NCBI GenBank assembly: GCA_028551475.1
Contig: CM052357.1
Span: 28,417,745 to 28,481,744, forward strand
From: Casuarina equisetifolia
Taxonomy: Eukaryota > Streptophyta > Magnoliopsida > Fagales > Casuarinaceae
DNA length: 64,000 bases
Direction of reading: 5' to 3'
This document shows, piece by piece, positions 35,991 through 47,200 of the stretch. Within the stretch, counting starts at the first letter, position 1, and the number at the start of each line of letters is the position of its first letter. The notes under the pieces were generated by a model. That model saw only the letters and a program-made list of their open reading frames with translations. It did no database searches and was not told the DNA's origin. A program made the translations under genes and the position numbers.

Positions 35991-37883
35991 ATGGCGATCC
36001 TGTACGCTCTGGTGGCACGGGGATCGGTGGTGCTGGCGGAGTTCAGCGCCACCTCGACGAACGCGAGCGCCATCGCGAGGCAGATTCTGGAGAAGATACC
36101 AGGGAATACCGACACGCATGTTTCCTACTCTCAGGATCGCTACATCTTCCACGTAAAGCGTACCGATGGCCTCACCGTGCTCTGTATGGCCGACGAGGCC
36201 GCCGGAAGTCAGTCCCCTCTCGCTCTTTCTGTTTCTTTTCATTTTTCTGAATGCATCATTTTCTGATTTCGAATAACTACCTGCCAGTCGGATTTGATAT
36301 TGATCTGGTCTCTATTTTTGTTCCTTAATCTACTCTTTTTTTGTTGTTGAGAAATTATTCAATTTGTCTGTGCGTTAGGGTTTCCTCTGCAATGTTGAAA
36401 CTAGAGTTGTTGATTTGAGTTGATACTGTATCGAAGAGAAGAAAGAAAGCAAATTGTGGGAGAGATCTCATAATTGATGTTATGTGCAGGGAGAATTCCG
36501 TTTGCGTTTCTCGAAGACATCCATCAGAGATTTGTGAGGAATTATGGCCGCGCTGTTCATTCGGCCCAAGCTTATGGCATGAACGATGAATTCTCAAGGG
36601 TTTTGAGCCAGCAAATGGAGTACTACTCGAATGACCCGAATGCTGACAGGATGAATCGAATAAAAGGTGAAATGAGTCAGGTAAGCTTTCGATGCCTTTC
36701 ATCAACCTATGAATTCGGCATTTAGCTTCCTTCTGTTTCCTGTGTCCATGTGTGTTTTTTTCGGATATATATTGAACCATGGGCTTCCTTTTCTTATATA
36801 ATGCGTTTGGTACCCTATGGTTAGCAAAGTAGGTGGAATGCATGATTTTCTGCTGTTCACTCTCAATAAGGTGTATCCTTGGGCTAGAATTAAGAAAATT
36901 AATGAGTTGTTGTGTGTTATATCTAACCTTTCCATCAATCATGATATCGTCGTCTACTGTACTTACGCATATCAGAAGACAAAAGATTTGTGATGATTTC
37001 TTTAATCATACTGTTGGTGTTTTTTCCTTCTTACAAGACAATTGCTTACCAATTTGGAGAAATTGTGTTCACTAGGTGCGGAACGTCATGATAGAGAATA
37101 TTGATAAAGTTTTAGATAGAGGTGATCGGCTGGAATTGCTGGTGGACAAAACTGCTAATATGCAGGGGAATACCTTCCGCTTCAGAAAGCAAGCTCGCCG
37201 TTTCAGAAGCACAGTTTGGTGGAGAAACGTCAAGCTAACGTATGTTCTTGAATTATGTAGTCTTTCTGAACTCGAAATTGCATCAAGGGAACATGGATAA
37301 ACCATGACCTGTTTATGCATTAATAAGCACTGCGTATGGAACTCACCATCTAATGAATCTTTCAGACCCCCTATTGGATTAACTACTAGATATTCCTAGA
37401 ATGGTTAACTAGTTTTTCCCACAACCTCGTATGGATTATGATTTCATTACCGTAGCTAAGTTTGAAAGTTGGCCTTGAAAGTTCATGTAGGCCAAATGGT
37501 TGGAGCTTGCCCCATGATTTAGTTTTTACAGTATATGAGGATATTCAACAGATTGTCAGGATTGGCTCTATTTCTGGTCAGTCTAATTGCAAAAAATAAA
37601 CTTGAAAATGACAGCATATATCCTCCCAATAGGAGTTCACTCGCTCTACTTCCTCTTAGTTTCCAGAATCTAATATTTTGTATCATCAACTAATACATAT
37701 GGTGTGGAAATGTTTCATGTAAGTTACCATGGCCTAGCTGCAGAGGGTGGGTAATCTTGTTGGCCATTGATGAAATGCTCTCCTTCTTGCAGGGCTGCTT
37801 TGATACTCCTGCTGCTAGTGATCGTTTATGTTGTGCTGGCTTTTGTTTGCCATGGGCTTACTCTACCGTCCTGTCTGAAGTGA
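35991..37883 (+). CDS. VAMP711: VAMP711-like R-SNARE (longin type)
   Basis: VAMP71-group R-SNAREs sit on the vacuole membrane and late endosome and drive homotypic and endosome-vacuole fusion (family knowledge). Four exons, 35991-36207, 36490-36680, 37076-37239 and 37793-37883, with consistent phases give 220 residues, the usual length. The longin domain spans about residues 1-115 (MAILYALVARGSVVLAEFSA, SYSQDRYIFHVKRTDG). The R-SNARE motif is about 127-187, with the central-layer Arg at 151 (DKVLDRGDRLELL). A C-terminal membrane anchor follows at about 191-212 (AALILLLLVIVYVVLAFVC). The tail ends HGLTLPSCLK, as in VAMP711/712 rather than VAMP713/714. Which of the VAMP711/712 pair it matches cannot be settled by eye. 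Confidence 0.95.
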
Positions 37884-38596
37884 GGTGACCTCCAGCGAGA
37901 TTTGGATGTACTTTCTTGTATTTTATTTTATTCTTTGCCTGTTGTTCTTGGTGTTGGTATATGGGGTTATTTATTTCAGCTTACATCGTGGTGAGTTGTT
38001 TCAGATTCCTGTTTGTGCGATTTTGAACATTCGACGATCAGCATGAGTGCCTTTTTTGCGTTACTCGTAGTAGATTTGGAAATGGTAAAAATGTTGTATC
38101 TCCTTTCAAGGCACCGCTTGATCATATCGAAGACCGTCTAGGTTTACAGTGCGTAAATATGGCTTTTTCCTCTTATATTTCCTATTTGTTTTCCTTAAAT
38201 CAAGAAAGCAAATTTTCTATTTGTCTTCAATCATCTGATGATTCCAAAGTCAAGTGCTAACTTGATGAAATTCAGAGAAATCTGCGGTTTATTCCTGCCG
38301 TTGAGATCCATTTAGAAATCATTTCATATTTTTTATCAGAAATAGTATAGTATTTTTCTTTATCTCGATCACTATAAATGACAAAGCCAGACAAGCAAAG
38401 GACCTTTGGCCCTTAGAAACACGCAACAAATGACATATAGGATGAGGGCATAAGAAAAGAAGCAAACAGAGAGAGAAGAATTAGTGTCTAAAGGCGATTT
38501 CAAGCTGGGATAATGTGGATGCGTGTATGCATGAGATTAAAAGAGCATACATTGAAAACCACTGTCACTATAACTAAGATTTTTGGTAGGTCTGTG

Positions 38597-40606
38597 TCAT
38601 ACGAAGTCGTTCTCAAGGACATTAAACTTGTTTATCAACTCCTCCAACTCCCCCAAGGCAACCTTATAACGTTCTTGAGATAGTGCCCCTCCTTCCACTA
38701 TTGGAAGCGCACGTTTATGCAGATAATTATTCAAGTTTACTGCGTTATACACGTCAACGTCACTAGAACTATTGTCTACAAGATACCTGCACTTGAAGTC
38801 CTTACTCCATCGCTGCAGAACGTACCGGGATGGGATATCTTCAACCCCGTTGTAGTTAAGAACATTCAAGGCATGCCGACACAGATAGCCTTTGTAGTTG
38901 AACAAACTGCAAATGCATCGGATATCCACTTGAGTTGTCTCGTACAGAACCTCATAATTTCTTACTTCCTTCTCGTTTCCCTCGACTTCAACTCGTTCTT
39001 TCACTATGTACGTAATAATGGGCCCATTCACACTCACCTGCCGAGTGTTGAAGCAAGAGTACATTCCCTCAACCTCCAACTGGAACCTCTTGAAGACTTC
39101 TTTTGTATACACCTTCGACAGCTGCACCTCAAAATTGCATTTTGTTTTCAACTCAAAGCTTGATGTTCTTGACTCCTGATCTGCCATGGCTTCTCTGAGG
39201 TGCTTCCTATGTAGTGCCAGATCGTACTTATCAACAAATTCTTTAAAAGATGTATGTTTATGTACATAACCATCAAAAAAAGCAGTCATACCCTCAATTT
39301 CTCTGATGGGGATCATTCCTGCAAAAAATATGTCTTTTAGGTAAACTGGAACCCACAGCCGCCTGTCTTCATACAGTGTTTGAAGCCATTTATTGGCCCC
39401 TAGTCTATGCCGGTTGATCATGTCAGCCCAGGAAGCTTCAAACTCGGCTATCTTTAGTGAATCATATACTGCTTTGTTCAGCTGTTTTTTGATTGTTTCA
39501 TATCCCTTCAGTCCCCCCAGTTTCTCTGGAACTCTCTGCATGATATACCACAGACAATAACAGTGACGAGCATTTGGGAAAACCTCCGACACCGCACTTT
39601 GCAAGGGTTTACACTGATCAGTGACAATCACCTGTGGAGGGCGTCCAAGCATGCATTTAAGCCATGTGCTTAAAATCCAAACAAAATACTCCACTGACTC
39701 ATGTCCAAGGAAGCCGCAGCCCAACAAGATCGACTGCCCATGGTGGTTTACACCGACAAAAGAAATCAAAGGGATTTCATATTTGCTCGCCAGGCATGTT
39801 GTGTCGATTGCAACTGTGTCACAAAAGTAACCATATGCGGCCCTGGACCTGGCATCAGCCCAAAACACATTTCTCAGGCGGCCATCATCATCAAGATCAA
39901 ACAAGTAAAAGAAGCTAGGACTGGTCAACTTCATGCGACAAAAATAGTTATAAACAGCATGAGCATCTCCTTCTTTAAGTTCCAAATGTTTCGAGTTTTG
40001 GACAGGATTGATCCCTTCTCCTTCACTGAAACTCGAGTATCCATTATGGCCAGCTTTTACAACAGCTGTTTGGTACAGCTTAATTGTATGTACTTCTGCA
40101 ACGGGTTCTGGTGGTGGTTGTGCTCTTTTGGCTGCAAGGATCATCTTTTTATGTGACTTATAAAACCGTTTGATTTGTGGATTCACTGGATGGTTGTGTT
40201 GAAGCTCCACTTCAACTATTCTCCATCTTTTGGAGTCCACCAGCCTGATGACTATCATTGCAGGACAACCGGTTCTTGTTTCTGGTCTTGGATTATTGGC
40301 TTCGCTCTTTTTCTTGAAACCAGCACTACTGCAGCTAAGTTTTGCTCTATACCGCTCCTTTTTCTTAGATCTAAACCATGAATTGCTCACTCTGATGCCA
40401 AAACCCTGTTCTTTTGCATAGATATTGTAAAAATCATAAGCTTCATCAAAAGAATCAAACTCCAAGCCCACAGTTGGTGGTGGGGTTCTTTTCTTTGATT
40501 CTGTTTCCCCAGTTTCATCATCATGTTCCACAAAGCAGTCTCCTTCAACATCATACTCATCACCATCGTCAAAGACTGGCTCACTATTGAGACAAACTTC
40601 TTCCAT
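38597..40606 (-). CDS. FAR1-related sequence (FRS) protein, domesticated MULE transposase
   Basis: FHY3/FAR1-family proteins are transcription factors derived from Mutator-like transposases, acting in light signalling and development. One uninterrupted exon of 669 residues. The FAR1 DNA-binding domain covers about residues 50-145, with zinc ligands visible as Cys 92, Cys 114, His 137 and His 139 (TGCPAM, LQHNHP). The MULE-type transposase core is about 260-355, with Asp 268 (AIDTT) and Asp 330 (VTDQ) in catalytic-type positions and ARHCYCLWYIM after them. A SWIM zinc finger is at about 560-580 (CICSLFNYKGYLCRH). An acidic N-terminus of about 40 residues precedes the FAR1 domain. I judge it closest to the FRS6/FRS8 type, but that subgroup call is tentative. 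No terminal inverted repeats flank it, so it is a host gene and not a live element. Confidence 0.92.
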   Translation of the reverse strand: MEEVCLNSEPVFDDGDEYDVEGDCFVEHDDETGETESKKRTPPPTVGLEFDSFDEAYDFYNIYAKEQGFGIRVSNSWFRSKKKERYRAKLSCSSAGFKKKSEANNPRPETRTGCPAMIVIRLVDSKRWRIVEVELQHNHPVNPQIKRFYKSHKKMILAAKRAQPPPEPVAEVHTIKLYQTAVVKAGHNGYSSFSEGEGINPVQNSKHLELKEGDAHAVYNYFCRMKLTSPSFFYLFDLDDDGRLRNVFWADARSRAAYGYFCDTVAIDTTCLASKYEIPLISFVGVNHHGQSILLGCGFLGHESVEYFVWILSTWLKCMLGRPPQVIVTDQCKPLQSAVSEVFPNARHCYCLWYIMQRVPEKLGGLKGYETIKKQLNKAVYDSLKIAEFEASWADMINRHRLGANKWLQTLYEDRRLWVPVYLKDIFFAGMIPIREIEGMTAFFDGYVHKHTSFKEFVDKYDLALHRKHLREAMADQESRTSSFELKTKCNFEVQLSKVYTKEVFKRFQLEVEGMYSCFNTRQVSVNGPIITYIVKERVEVEGNEKEVRNYEVLYETTQVDIRCICSLFNYKGYLCRHALNVLNYNGVEDIPSRYVLQRWSKDFKCRYLVDNSSSDVDVYNAVNLNNYLHKRALPIVEGGALSQERYKVALGELEELINKFNVLENDFV

Positions 40607-42120
40607 CCTGAATTACAACAGAAATTAAATTGAAAACAGCTCATGAACAACTTTAGAGATCAAGCTTCCTGATCAACCGCATGAGATGATGAACACAATT
40701 CTTCCCACCAAAATCTACAGTTATCAGAGAACCAAACTTCTGTTAATCTGGGCAAGCTTTGGAAGATATAAGTGCAGGCCTTTAACCAACTTAAAAAGTG
40801 AGAAAACATTTAGTGCTCTGATGACAAGTTAACCATTATAAAGAACTAGATACAAAGTCATTCAAACAAGCATCTTAATAAAAGCTTGGATTATCAACCA
40901 CTCCTATATCCAACAAAAAAGTCATATTTCAACTTCAAAACCTATTTTAGCATGTGGAAAATTCTTTAAAGGTTGTTGGGAGATGAGGATTTGTGGTAAC
41001 CTTGGGCTTTTGAGGAACACCTGTTGTTTCTCAATCATCTCAATTATGTGCTGAAATTACTTGTAGACTCCTAAGAAAAGGAAACTTCAAAAAGAATGAG
41101 TTAGAATCGGAGTACCAAACTTGATTCAATAGGAAAGCTTTCTAATAACAGACACCAAACTGGTATCCATTGGGGGAAAAAAAATCACTGAGAACAACAG
41201 GTAGCCACAGGGGTTTGAGGCTTTTCATTGGCTATGTGAAAGGATATTGGTAAAAGCTTTTGGAATTTAGGTATACTAAAAGGATCAACACAAACACTGC
41301 GGGCAAAATTCAAGCTTTCAGTGCGCAGACTCAAAAGGAAGAGATGTCAAAGTATGCAGCAAATGAATTCTATAACTTCGTCAATCTAGAATAAGCCAAC
41401 TAGTATAAGCAGCTGCAAAAAGAAATACAATATCACTCGTAAGATTACCTTCAACTCAAAATATCAAATTCTACCATTGTTGATCATGTTGTTGAAGTTG
41501 AAGACCTCACCATCCTTGCTTGACCACCAAATCATAACAAAGTCAATCCTTTCAAAGCTCTGCAAAATTATAAACTATTCAATGCATACGACTTTAATAT
41601 AAGAACTGACACTAAATTAGACACAAACGTACAAGAAGCAGGCTCAATGAGCGCACACACGCACAGGCTCTAAGGTATACATGCATAAAGTTCACACAAA
41701 AGCTTCGGAAAAGGGGAAGCAAACTTCTGCTGAATGAGAATACGCATCCATCTATTCGGTTGCTGTGAAAATCAATGACAAATAGAAAGAAAACATTTCG
41801 TGACTCTGTTCACTCAGTGAATCTAAGTCAAACTCATAGCTCGCCAGACCAAACAGATTTATTTTCCTACAAACCACGAAAAACACGAAACTAATAATTC
41901 CACATTCCCCAGTTTCCCACCTTTTTCTCAGCAACCAAACAAGTCCAAAACCAATCCCTAATTCGAACAGACAACAAATCTAGCACAAGAATTACACACC
42001 GCAAGCTCAAAATTCCGTGAAGAGAGCAAGAATCGGACGATCTTACAGCGATTCACTGAGTCCGACTCGGCGAGAGCGAAAATCGGCGATGCAACTAGCG
42101 GGCCGAATCAGTCCTCCGGG
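40607..42120 (-). other. probable 5' UTR with intron of the FRS gene
   Basis: About 1.4 kb upstream of the FRS start, the minus strand has a GC-richer segment (about 42,110-42,044) ending CTCAGTGAATCGCT followed by a good donor, GTAAGATCG. This looks like a non-coding first exon spliced toward the coding exon. The DNA between is AT-rich and shows no other gene. It is supported only by composition and the splice donor. Confidence 0.4.
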
Positions 42121-44255
42121 TTGGCCCGTGGAAGGAGAATTTGCGAGTCACTGGGGCTTACAGAGCTTTCAGCGATGTTTCGACTCGGTAAGCTGACACG
42201 TGGGTTCAAATATGGGGGTACTGTTTTTTCTTCCCCTTGGTTTCTTTTTAGTGCTTTCTTTCTTCCATTACCCGAAACATACCCCAACGTCGGGCCTATC
42301 GGGAAAATACCGCTGGTTCTTGGGGCCAGAGTTGGAATATCGGGAATCAGGCTCGATCAATCGAAGTCGAATCTGACTTTAATTAAATAACTTTTTAGTT
42401 CACAAATAAATACCCGGTTGAAATTACGAAAAGTAGTCGTCCGCTTTATAGAAAACTGCAAACGGATCTTCTATTTTCATTCCTTTCTCTTCGCTTTTGA
42501 CAAAGACGTCCTAAATATGATAACTTTTTTCCAGCAAAGTCATTACCAACATAAAGTAATCCTTTATTAAATTGTAAAAAATGCTATGAAGATTTTATGC
42601 CCGACATTCTTAAATATTGTTCTTGACTTTAAAATATGAAAAGAATTTGATTGAGAAAATGAATATTAGGTACATCACTCTTTATTGTTCTTAATTAGAT
42701 ATTCTTTTACAAATGTAGCTAGGATTTGAAAGTTAAAAGGCTCAAAATCTAACTTAAAAATTAAAACATTTTTTTTATTAAGAACTGTATAAGAGCGCCT
42801 TAGCAATCATATCATAGTGTGCACCCTATTATGATTGACAAATATTATGTCATCAATAGTGCCAAACAATACACCCATAAGGGTCCAAAAAGAAACACCT
42901 ATGCTTTGAAATCATGTTAGTATACATAAAGTCTAAATTAAAACTTAATTTGATAATTAAAGTTAAAATTTTAAAATTTAAATAATTATAAAATAGTATA
43001 TTTTGATAGTATAAGATTATTCATATCGTAATATATTTGTTTTGTAAAAATTATTCTTAATGTCTTAACTACACTTTGCAGGATAGTATAATACACTATT
43101 TTAATATGTACAATATTGCAATATAGTGTAGTGTATATACACATAAGATAAGAGCATAAAAACATGACAAAAAAATAAGGACGTACATGACAAAATTCCA
43201 CTTGCAATTTTTATTTTTAAGATTTTTGGGATCTTAATTTCATTAATTCAAGATGCATGACTATATCAGTTGAAGTTAGTTTGATGGTGGTTTATGAGTA
43301 GGTTTCAGCAAATTATTTTAATGACTTCTAACAGAACCGACGTGCAACATGCAGCACTGCAAGAAATTGTGACACAATGCAAGGGCACTTCTCGTTCGCA
43401 CCATATAAGGATCATTCGATGGTGTATTAAAATTTTCCCACATTTGGACGTGCCACGTAGACGGTCCCACCAAGGGCAGGCCCATCGCCGGTGCATCGCT
43501 TGCATCACCTTTTTATCATCCCTGAACCAACGGCGAGCAGTTATCAGCTTTACGTTACAAATGGACCACCCCATACAGTATCAGCGCCGTGCTAGTGTTT
43601 CGATACGCCTTCTTCGTTAAGATCTTTTCTGTCGTAAAATATCGTAGAAATAACTATTAATGTGGTAAATTTTTCTTTATTTTCTTTCTCAATGCAACTT
43701 TATACCCATAATCAACCTTACTATAAATATTTTATTTACATTTTTTACCGTAAATTTGTTAAAACTCACGTGTTACGTTATTAATATATATATATTTTTA
43801 GTTAGGTAAAGTAAAATTTGAAGACAAAATAATTATTAAATTATTAGTCTGTTTACTTAAATATTTTTTTTGAGTCAATTTTAAGAAAAATATATGTATT
43901 GCTTTTGAATTGATGGTTTTTGTATGAAGCACCTTTTCACATACTAAAGTTTGATGCATATTTTATATTTTTAATATATTGACATGTTAAGTTTTTTATA
44001 AGCAAAAGGGTTAAAACTGAGAGTTTTAAAAATTAAACTATAACAATCGAAGTATGGTTGGAATAAGATAGTTAAAGCTGTGGCTTTTTAATTTTTTTTG
44101 GGGAGGGGATGCAAAGGGCCTCCAATGTCCAAGGTTCCATCTTCTTACCCTCTGACCACATATCGCCTTCTCTATCTCGCCCTCTTCCTCTCTCGCAATA
44201 TAAACTGATCGTAGGAACAAACCAGGGAAGAGAGAGAAAACCAGTTAAGGACGAA
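42121..44255. other. intergenic DNA between FRS and the TRAF-like gene
   Basis: The two genes face away from each other, so both promoters should lie here. Most is very AT-rich. A GC-richer island at about 43,320-43,620 includes a GCCACGTAG (ACGT-core) motif and short open frames on both strands that overlap and look like chance. The first 150 bases before the TRAF-like ATG are CT-rich, as expected of its 5' UTR. Confidence 0.45.
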
Positions 44256-47200
44256 ATGAAGCAGAGTTCACCTGAGGCAGTCTCATCTTCATCATCTGCA
44301 TCCATACCGTCCGAGCAATCTCAGCCCTCCGTCTCGCCGTCATCGGACAAGGCTTCGTCGACATCGACGACGGCTGCCGTGGAGGACCCGGCTGTCGGGG
44401 GCAGGGACGGCGGAGGTGGGGCGCAGGAGAGTGTGACGGTGGAGCGTCGCGGCGATTACTCCGCCGTGTGTAAGTGGACGGTCCAGAATTTTCCCAGGGT
44501 CAAGGCTAGGGCTCTCTGGAGCAAGTACTTTGAGGTCGGCGGCTACGATTGCCGCCTCCTTGTGTACCCGAAAGGTGACTCCCAGGCGCTGCCCGGCTAC
44601 ATCTCAGTCTACCTACAAATCATGGACCCTCGCGGTACATCGTCGTCCAAATGGGACTGCTTCGCCAGCTATCGCCTCGCTATCGTCAATCTTCTCGACG
44701 ATTCCAAGACCATCCATCGCGACTCCTGGCACCGCTTCTCCAGCAAGAAGAAATCCCATGGCTGGTGCGATTTCACTCCCTCTTCCACCGTCTTCGATTC
44801 CAAGTTGGGCTTTCTCTTCGGCAACGAAGCCGTTTTGATCACTGCCGATATTCTAATCCTCAATGAGTCCATTAGCTTTAGCCGCGACAACAATGAGGTT
44901 CAGTCCTCGTCGGCCTCCTCCACGATTTCGTCCTCGGTTGTCGCCGGTCCGGTGTCGGACGTCCTGAGCGGTAAGTTCACCTGGAAAGTGCATAATTTCA
45001 GTTTGTTCAAGGAGATGATTAAGACACAGAAGATAATGAGCCCGGTGTTCCCGGCCGGTGAATGCAATCTAAGGATTAGTGTGTACCAGAGCTCGGTGAA
45101 TGGGGTGGAGTATTTGTCAATGTGTTTAGAGAGTAAGGACACGGAGAAGACGGTTGTGTTGTCCGATAGGAGTTGTTGGTGTTTGTTCCGAATGTCGGTG
45201 TTGAATCAAAAGCCGGGTTCGAATCACATGCACAGGGACTCCTATGGGCGGTTTGCGGCGGATAATAAGAGCGGGGACAATACCAGTTTGGGCTGGAATG
45301 ATTACATGAAGATGTCAGATTTTATCGGGGTGGATTCGGGGTTTCTTGTCGATGATACTGCGGTATTTAGTACGTCGTTTCATGTGATCAGGGAGTTCAG
45401 CAGCTTTTCAAAGAGTGGGGGGTTGATTGGAGGGAGGAGTGGGAGTGGGGCGAGGAAGTTGGATGGGCACATGGGGAAGTTTACTTGGAAGATCGAGAAT
45501 TTCACGAGGTTGAAGGACCTTTTGAAGAAGAGGAAGATTACAGGGCTTTGCATCAAGAGCAGGAGGTTTCAGATTGGCAACAGGGATTGCCGTCTCATTG
45601 TTTATCCACGAGGTATGCCAAGGTTATTGCTCTGGAGAATCCATGTTGTCTATTATTCAAGACGCATTTGGTTTTGTAGGTCAATACTTTATTTGTTGAA
45701 GCTATTCTTATGGGTTTTTTTTTTATTGAATTTAATTCTAGTCTTTATAAAATGTTATGACGCGTTCGTTTTACATGGAAAACTGATGGAATCGGGAGTT
45801 CTAGTGTCTTTACCACAATCATTTGCCTTGGGCTTGTACGAGCTATGATGACGATTAGTTAGCATTTTGGTCTCGTGGAAAGATCCTTAATGTCCGAAGC
45901 TCAGTGTAGCGTGAGCCACCAAGAGGTGTTGCAAATCATTTGTACTCTAAACCTGAATTTGTTTGAACTTGGCTGCTTTGGCCTGTGGGCAGGGTGGTGA
46001 AGTTCAGAACTCTTATCTATTTGCTTTATTGTGGTTAGTGGGTAGGGGAGAAGTTCTTAGTCACCACTACTGTGGCTTCTAATGTATTTTCTGGTCCTTA
46101 CACTTGAGATTATTTGAGCTAGACTGATAATTGCTTATGTTGTGCATAGAAGAGTGAACTGATGAAAGTTTCCAATATTGTTGATGGTATCAGGGCAGTC
46201 CCAACCACCATGCCATCTTTCAGTGTTCCTTGAGGTCACAGATTCACGAAATACCTCCAGTGATTGGAGTTGTTTTGTCAGTCACCGGTTGTCTGTTGTG
46301 AACCAAAGAATGGAAGAAAAGTCTGTTACAAAGGAATCTCAGAACCGCTACTCTAAAGCTGCAAAGGACTGGGGTTGGCGTGAATTTGTGACGCTCACTA
46401 GTCTATTTGATCAGGATTCTGGGTTTCTTGTTCAGGACACTGTTGTGTTCTCTGCAGAGGTTCTTATATTAAAAGAGACATCAATAATGCAGGACTATTA
46501 TGACCAGGAAAATGAGTCTAGTAATGTTGGTTCACAGCTCGACAAAGGTGGGAAAAGGAGTTCATTTACTTGGAAGGTGGAGAACTTCTTGTCGTTCAAG
46601 GAAATAATGGAGACTCGTAAAATCTTTAGCAAATTTTTTCAAGCTGGTGGATGTGAGCTCCGGATTGGTAGGTGTCTCTCTTTCATTTTCCTCTATCAGA
46701 AAGGTTGTTGCAGCCATTGATGTTTATCTATAATTGACTAATTTTCTTGTTTTATTTTTCCTTTTTGCAACACAGGTGTGTATGAGTCCTTTGAAACCAT
46801 TTGTATATATTTGGAGAGTGATCAGTCAGTTGGTAGTGATCCAGATAAAAACTTTTGGGTTAGATACAGGATGGCAGTGGTGAATCAAAAAAACCCCGCC
46901 AAGACTGTGTGGAAGGAATCTTCTATTTGTACAAAGACATGGAATAATTCTGTCTTACAATTTATGAAGGTTTCGGATATGTTGGAAGCAGATGCAGGGT
47001 TTCTTTTGCGTGACACAGTCATTTTTGTTTGTGAAATATTAGATTGCTGCCCTTGGTTTGAGTTTTCAGATCTAGAGGTTAGTATTTGTGGACTGTTCAT
47101 CTATATGTTACATACAAGTCATTACAAAGAAATTTTGTTTGTGTTTCATTTGAGTAGAGCCTATTGCCACAAATATGTTTGTGGGTCTTTAAGATGGTTC

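Noticed and set aside
38597-40606. Active Mutator-like transposon
   Set aside because: The gene is a transposase relative, but it has the FAR1 domain layout of host FRS transcription factors and no terminal inverted repeats, so it is annotated as a host gene.
43294-43620. Overlapping open frames on both strands in a GC-richer island upstream of the TRAF-like gene
   Set aside because: Both strands are open over the same bases with no family match, which suits a composition effect in a promoter region.
44109-44255. Upstream in-frame Met giving 49 extra residues to the TRAF-like protein
   Set aside because: The extra stretch lies in CT-rich leader-like DNA, and the family normally starts at MKQSS.
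45216-45230. GGGTTCGAATC, which looks like a tRNA B box
   Set aside because: It lies in the coding exon of the TRAF-like gene with no A box or cloverleaf around it.
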